64,000 nucleotides of DNA, from positions 1-64,000 of the forward strand of contig FZLS01000004.1 of assembly GCA_900197625.1 (NCBI GenBank), given 5' to 3'. Below the pieces are notes generated by a model. That model saw only the letters and a program-made list of their open reading frames with translations, did not search any database and was not told the origin of the DNA. Source of the DNA: Rhodobacteraceae bacterium Water-Bin34. Lineage in GTDB: Bacteria > Pseudomonadota > Alphaproteobacteria > Rhodobacterales > Rhodobacteraceae. A program made the translations under genes and the position numbers. Of this stretch, positions 60,078 to 64,000 are shown piece after piece. The number at the start of each line of letters is the position of its first letter. Position 1 is the first letter of the stretch.

Positions 60078-60980
60078 TTAAATATTCATATTTTCTATCT
60101 CTTTAACACATTTTTGAAAAAACCTCTGGGTGGCAACACCCATTATCCCTCGAGATGAAGTAACAAAGTTAACATATCCAACTCCCAATTCTTTAGCAGA
60201 AAGGGGTACAAGCTTATATCCTGCGTCGGTATATTGTTTAAATTCATCTTGAAATGGCAAACAAAATGAAACTCGGTTGTTGTGTAATAAATTTAAGCAA
60301 ATAAGTGGGTCATTACTTTCTAATTGTGTAAATAGACTAATTCCGAGCTTTGCACATGCACCATCAATTTTATTTCGTAATTGAGTATTTTTTAATGGTA
60401 ATAATATCTGCTGATCAATTATTTCATAAAACATTAATCCATTTGGATTCTTTACAGGCAAATTTTCTGGTAATACTGCATGAACTTTAATTTCAAATGC
60501 ATTTATAATATTTAAATTTTTTGTTAATATTGGCTGATAAAAGAAAGCAATATCAATTCGATTTGAACTTAAATCATTTTCCATTGCATTTTGATCGACT
60601 ACTTTTATTTGTATTGATATTTGTGGATATTCTTTTTGAAATTCAGCTATCTGATTATTAATAAATACACCGTTTAGTTCTGCGCTAACTCCCAATCTAA
60701 TAATACCAGTTTGTAGGCCTTTAATATCATTAATTTGAGATTGAAGCCGTTCAAATCCTCTCAATTGCAATAAAGCAAATTGATAGAATAATTCACCTTC
60801 AGTTGATAATCTTACTCCTACATTAAGTCGGTCAAAAATTTTAATACCAATATCAAGTTCTAAATTCTGAATATGTCGATTTAATGCTGAAGGAGAAATT
60901 GCACAACTTTCAGCGGCACCTCTAATAGACCCAATTTCAGCAATCAATTTGACATATTTAAATGATTGTAAATGTCTCAT
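60078..60980 (-). CDS. LysR-family transcriptional regulator
   Basis: A 300-aa regulator. The helix-turn-helix spans about 5-60 (L-I-A-E-I-G-S-I-R-G-A-A-E-S-C-A-I-S-P-S-A-L-N-R-H-I). A periplasmic-binding-protein-like effector domain follows from about 90. ATG 60980 starts the family sequence. It is divergent from urtA across 174 bases, so it may control urea uptake. It is convergent with the DUF934 gene, so a sulfur role is also possible. No clear T-N11-A operator stands out. Confidence 0.85.
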   Translation of the reverse strand: MRHLQSFKYVKLIAEIGSIRGAAESCAISPSALNRHIQNLELDIGIKIFDRLNVGVRLSTEGELFYQFALLQLRGFERLQSQINDIKGLQTGIIRLGVSAELNGVFINNQIAEFQKEYPQISIQIKVVDQNAMENDLSSNRIDIAFFYQPILTKNLNIINAFEIKVHAVLPENLPVKNPNGLMFYEIIDQQILLPLKNTQLRNKIDGACAKLGISLFTQLESNDPLICLNLLHNNRVSFCLPFQDEFKQYTDAGYKLVPLSAKELGVGYVNFVTSSRGIMGVATQRFFQKCVKEIENMNI

Positions 60981-61117
60981 GTAATCATCTTTTAGTAGCA
61001 ATATAGACACCGGTGCAAAAAACACAACAGTACTATACAAATTTTGTCGCAGACTGCACCGCATTTAATTTTTAGTTTACTAGGAATCATAGAGAATAAC
61101 GTCTCTGAGATTAAATC

Positions 61118-61137
61118 TAGCGCATCCTCCCGCGCTA
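61118..61137 (+). promoter_or_regulatory. Hairpin in the urtA leader
   Basis: TAGCGC at 61118-61123 pairs perfectly with GCGCTA at 61132-61137 around an ATCCTCCC loop, and the structure ends 5 bases before the urtA ribosome site AAAGGA. In the leader RNA it could modulate translation; as DNA it could be an operator half. It is only a 6-bp stem. Confidence 0.35.
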
Positions 61138-61154
61138 AAATTAAAGGAATTAAA

Positions 61155-62417
61155 ATGAAAAAAACACTTCTTGCATCAGCCTTAACAACATTGTGCGTGT
61201 CAAGCGCAATGGCAGATATAAAGGTAGGCATATTACACTCACTATCGGGAACAATGGCAATTTCCGAAACCACACTTAAAGATACAATGCTAATGTTGAT
61301 TGATCAGCAGAACGAAAAAGGTGGTATAAACGGAGAAAAAATTATACCCGTTGTGGTAGATCCTGCCTCAGACTGGCCATTATTTGCAGAAAAAGCTCGG
61401 GAATTATTAACTGTTGAAAATGTGGATGTAATTTTTGGCAATTGGACTTCTGTATCTCGTAAATCTGTACTCCCAGTCATTGAAGAACTTAATGGACTTT
61501 TATTCTATCCAGTACAGTATGAAGGCGAAGAAAGCTCTAAAAATGTATTCTATACCGGTGCAGCTCCAAATCAGCAGGCTATACCAGCAACTGATTATTT
61601 TCTTGAAGAACTAGGTGTAGAAAAATTCGCTCTACTTGGAACAGATTACGTGTACCCCAGAACGACTAATAATATTCTTGAACAATATTTAAAAGATAAA
61701 GGAATTGACCAAGATGATATCTTTGTAAATTACACTCCATTTGGTCATTCAGATTGGTCTAAAATTGTAGCAGATGTTGTTGCTTTAGGAGCCGATGGAA
61801 AAAAAGTTGGTGTTATTTCGACTATTAATGGTGATGCAAATATTGGTTTTTATAAAGAACTTGCTGCTGCCGGAATTTCTGCAGACGACATACCTGTAGT
61901 TGCATTTTCAGTAGGTGAAGAAGAGTTGGCTGGGCTTGATACAACAAATCTTGTGGGACATTTGGCTGCTTGGAATTATTTTCAGTCAGCTGAAGGTGAT
62001 GTAAATGCTAATTTTATAAAAACTTGGAAAAAAACTATGGGTGAGAATCGTGTAACGAATGATCCTATGGAAGCACATTACATTGGGTTCAATATGTGGG
62101 TAAATGCTGTAGAAGCTGCTGGTTCCACAGATGTAGATTTAGTAAGAGCAGAAATGTATGGACAAAAATTTCCTAATCTTACAGGTGGTGTTGCCGAAAT
62201 GCTACCAAACCACCATCTAAGCAAGCCAGTTTTGATAGGTGAAATTCAAGATAATGGCCAATTTGATATAATAAGCCAAACCACAGAAGTTGCAGGTGAT
62301 GCTTGGACAGATTTCCTACCAGCATCAGCAGTGCTTAAGTCAGACTGGAAAGACTTAGAGTGTGGAATGTATAACACTGAAACAAAAAGCTGCGTACAAT
62401 TAAAATCAAACTACTAA
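61155..62417 (+). CDS. urtA: Urea ABC transporter substrate-binding protein UrtA
   Basis: A 420-aa periplasmic binding protein. A signal peptide (A-M-A cleavage near 20) is followed by D-I-K-V-G-I-L-H-S-L-S-G-T-M-A-I-S-E-T, the UrtA hallmark, and by F-Y-P-V-Q-Y-E-G-E-E-S and D-Y-V-Y-P-R-T-T-N. These match the urea-specific group of the branched-chain amino acid family. AAAGGAA is 4 nt before ATG 61155; the upstream frame is not used. It is followed by a hairpin and urtB. Amide or short urea analogues could also be ligands. Confidence 0.94.
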   Translation: MKKTLLASALTTLCVSSAMADIKVGILHSLSGTMAISETTLKDTMLMLIDQQNEKGGINGEKIIPVVVDPASDWPLFAEKARELLTVENVDVIFGNWTSVSRKSVLPVIEELNGLLFYPVQYEGEESSKNVFYTGAAPNQQAIPATDYFLEELGVEKFALLGTDYVYPRTTNNILEQYLKDKGIDQDDIFVNYTPFGHSDWSKIVADVVALGADGKKVGVISTINGDANIGFYKELAAAGISADDIPVVAFSVGEEELAGLDTTNLVGHLAAWNYFQSAEGDVNANFIKTWKKTMGENRVTNDPMEAHYIGFNMWVNAVEAAGSTDVDLVRAEMYGQKFPNLTGGVAEMLPNHHLSKPVLIGEIQDNGQFDIISQTTEVAGDAWTDFLPASAVLKSDWKDLECGMYNTETKSCVQLKSNY

Positions 62418-62444
62418 CTTGGATGCCGTCTAACAGGGTGGTTT

Positions 62445-62465
62445 GGGGACACTTTCTGTGTCCCC
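62445..62465 (+). terminator. GC-rich hairpin between urtA and urtB
   Basis: GGGGACAC at 62445-62452 pairs perfectly with GTGTCCCC at 62458-62465 around TTTCT. Only ATTTAT follows, so it is a weak terminator or an mRNA-stabilising stem. This is a common arrangement after abundant binding-protein genes, giving more urtA than urtB. Confidence 0.7.
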
Positions 62466-62486
62466 ATTTATATCGGAAATCAAACA

Positions 62487-64000
62487 ATGCAGATAATATC
62501 AAAAATTATTTTCTTTATAATTTTATTTTCAAATTCGGCATTTGCCCAAGCAAAATTTCAATCTTTAGTACAATCTCAAGCCTTAAGTATTATTAAACCA
62601 TCTGTAAAAACAGCCCCTAATGTAATAGATGCCATTCAAACATTTGATAGTAAAATTTCAAATAATTTTTTATTGGCATGGAAACAAAAGAAACTTTGGT
62701 ATCAAAGAAACGATAACTCAATCTTTTTTGTGAAAAGTCATACAAATTCGCAATATTACATATTTGATTTAGTGACTAATAAAAATTTGGGATTAGTTGA
62801 AAAAAATACACTCAAACAAATCAAACCAAATTCTGGTGTTCGAAAATTAATTGGATCAGCTTTGGTAACATCTCAGCTCAATAGTCATTTAATAAAAAAT
62901 CGTATTTCAAGCTTAGAAAATATTAGCCGCAATCCAAAAGCAATTCATCTCAATCCACTACGTGAAGCACTATCAAAAGAAAGTGACGAAAATTTAAAAA
63001 TTCAAATGATAAGGCTGGAGAGATTACTTACAGTTAAATATGAAATTAACGAAACAATTAGAAAAAGTGCAATTTTGAGCTTTGCTAATGACTTAAGCTT
63101 AGATGTTCGCGCTACATTGAACCCGATTTTAAATACTACTATTGAAGTTTCCCAATCTCCTCCCGATCCAGGAACTTATGCTGACATTATCGATATAGAA
63201 AATTTCTCTAAACTAAATCGTTCACAAGCATATGAAATGATTGTTAGCAAAGGTTGGGCTAGTAAAGATATTTCAGAAGAAATGAAACGCTCATCACTGA
63301 TAAAAAATATAAAGAATGGTGAAGTTTCTGGAATAAAAATAAAAAATTTAAATACTGAAAAATTCAGGGAATTAGCATACTCAAGGCTCGTGAGTTCTGG
63401 TTTGGCTCCAAAAGACGTCAGTGAACCTGAAATACAAAGAGCTATAGACAACACATTTTTTTATAAAAAATATATAGAAAAATCACCCAGTATAATTTTA
63501 GCAACAAAAGAAACTTTAGATAATATACAAAATAAAGTTCATATATCCCGTGCAATTGATCTATTCTTAGATGCCTTATCACTAGCTTCTATATTTTTCC
63601 TTGCTGCAATTGGACTAGCAATTACGTTTGGTGTCATGGGAGTCATTAATATGGCTCATGGTGAGTTCATAATGATGGGAGCATATACTGGATACTTAGT
63701 TCAACAGTATGTTCCAAATTATACTGTATCAATTATCCTTGCCCTTCCGATTGCTTTTGCAGTCACATTCATTGCGGGAATATTAATGGAAAGATCAATT
63801 ATTCGTTATCTTTATCACCGCCCATTAGAAACTTTACTAGCGACATTTGGAGTTTCAATTGCCTTACAACAGTTGGCAAAAAACATCTTTGGAACACAAG
63901 CCAGACCATTAACATCACCTGATTGGCTTGATGGTTCTATGATTATCAATGATGTAATTTCTATTAGTTGGATAAGAGTTGCAATTTTTTGTTTATCTTT
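62487..64000 (+). CDS. urtB: Urea ABC transporter permease UrtB (truncated by window end)
   Basis: The frame opens at ATG 62487 and stays open to the last base, 504 codons with no stop. A signal-like hydrophobic start (M-Q-I-I-S-K-I-I-F-F-I-I-L-F) is followed by an unusually long soluble N-terminal part of about 350 residues, then the permease core: L-A-A-I-G-L-A-I-T-F-G-V-M-G-V-I-N-M-A-H-G-E-F-I-M-M-G-A-Y, and H-R-P-L-E-T-L-L-A-T-F-G-V-S. UrtB has a soluble extension in general. The core matches the urea/branched-chain permease family. The rest of the urt operon should lie beyond the window. Confidence 0.9.
   Translation, partial: MQIISKIIFFIILFSNSAFAQAKFQSLVQSQALSIIKPSVKTAPNVIDAIQTFDSKISNNFLLAWKQKKLWYQRNDNSIFFVKSHTNSQYYIFDLVTNKNLGLVEKNTLKQIKPNSGVRKLIGSALVTSQLNSHLIKNRISSLENISRNPKAIHLNPLREALSKESDENLKIQMIRLERLLTVKYEINETIRKSAILSFANDLSLDVRATLNPILNTTIEVSQSPPDPGTYADIIDIENFSKLNRSQAYEMIVSKGWASKDISEEMKRSSLIKNIKNGEVSGIKIKNLNTEKFRELAYSRLVSSGLAPKDVSEPEIQRAIDNTFFYKKYIEKSPSIILATKETLDNIQNKVHISRAIDLFLDALSLASIFFLAAIGLAITFGVMGVINMAHGEFIMMGAYTGYLVQQYVPNYTVSIILALPIAFAVTFIAGILMERSIIRYLYHRPLETLLATFGVSIALQQLAKNIFGTQARPLTSPDWLDGSMIINDVISISWIRVAIFCLS

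Noticed and set aside
1-64000. CRISPR arrays, insertion sequences, integrases or prophage genes
   Set aside because: No direct-repeat array, transposase or integrase sequence was seen; composition and gene content look uniformly chromosomal.

Overview
The window is a dense, AT-rich bacterial chromosome segment with no mobile element, CRISPR array or rRNA. The gene content points to an alphaproteobacterium close to Rhodobacterales. Signs of this are the MetRS subtype with an F-S-T-S-K-G loop, the rluD/DUF6476 divergent pair, DUF3572, DUF2849 and DUF934 genes, a 6S RNA next to 5-formyl-THF cyclo-ligase, acnA beside ccmABCDG, and a tRNA-His without an encoded G-1. The strong AT bias, short spacers and missing expected genes suggest a streamlined marine lineage. 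That placement is inference from gene families remembered, not from a search.

Layout. 1-12.6 kb: tRNA-Tyr, rlmB, mgtE, propionyl-CoA synthetase, membrane transhydrogenase pntAB, yebC, a DMT exporter, a YmdB-type phosphodiesterase, 5-FCL and 6S RNA. 12.6-24.7 kb: tRNA-His, a non-pyrrolysine MttB-family methyltransferase, a HAD phosphatase, an aldo/keto reductase, pepF, rluD, dnaG and rpoD. 24.7-36.6 kb: a full thiosulfate-oxidising Sox locus (DUF302, soxCD, soxB, soxAZYX, soxWV, soxS, a GlcG-like gene, soxR, two YeeE/YedE transporters). 36.7-41.4 kb: nrdR-ribD-ribE-nusB and metG. 41.4-49.2 kb: an acyl-CoA ligase, an MsbA-type ABC exporter, tRNA-Gly, and a likely ectoine-hydrolase operon. 49.2-56 kb: infC (AUA start), an ICMT-like methyltransferase, acnA and ccmABCDG. 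56-60 kb: a cysG-DUF2849-cysI-DUF934 sulfite-reduction operon lacking cysH. 60-64 kb: a LysR regulator divergent from urea transporter genes urtA and urtB (cut by the window end).

The best result of the hunt is a regulon readable from the sequence. The ArsR-type SoxR has cysteines at 40 and 106, the same spacing as the sulfane-sulfur-sensing pair of SqrR (C41/C107). The remembered SqrR operator ATTC-N8-GAAT occurs exactly in front of soxC, soxB and soxX, each time over a -10-like hexamer, and a degenerate relative lies between soxV and soxS. The genes then make one sulfur story: YeeE/YedE proteins may import sulfur compounds, SoxR senses persulfide, Sox oxidises thiosulfate in the periplasm, and the Ccm genes help mature the c-type cytochromes SoxX, SoxA and SoxD. 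Assimilation appears to start from sulfite, because the cysH position is empty.
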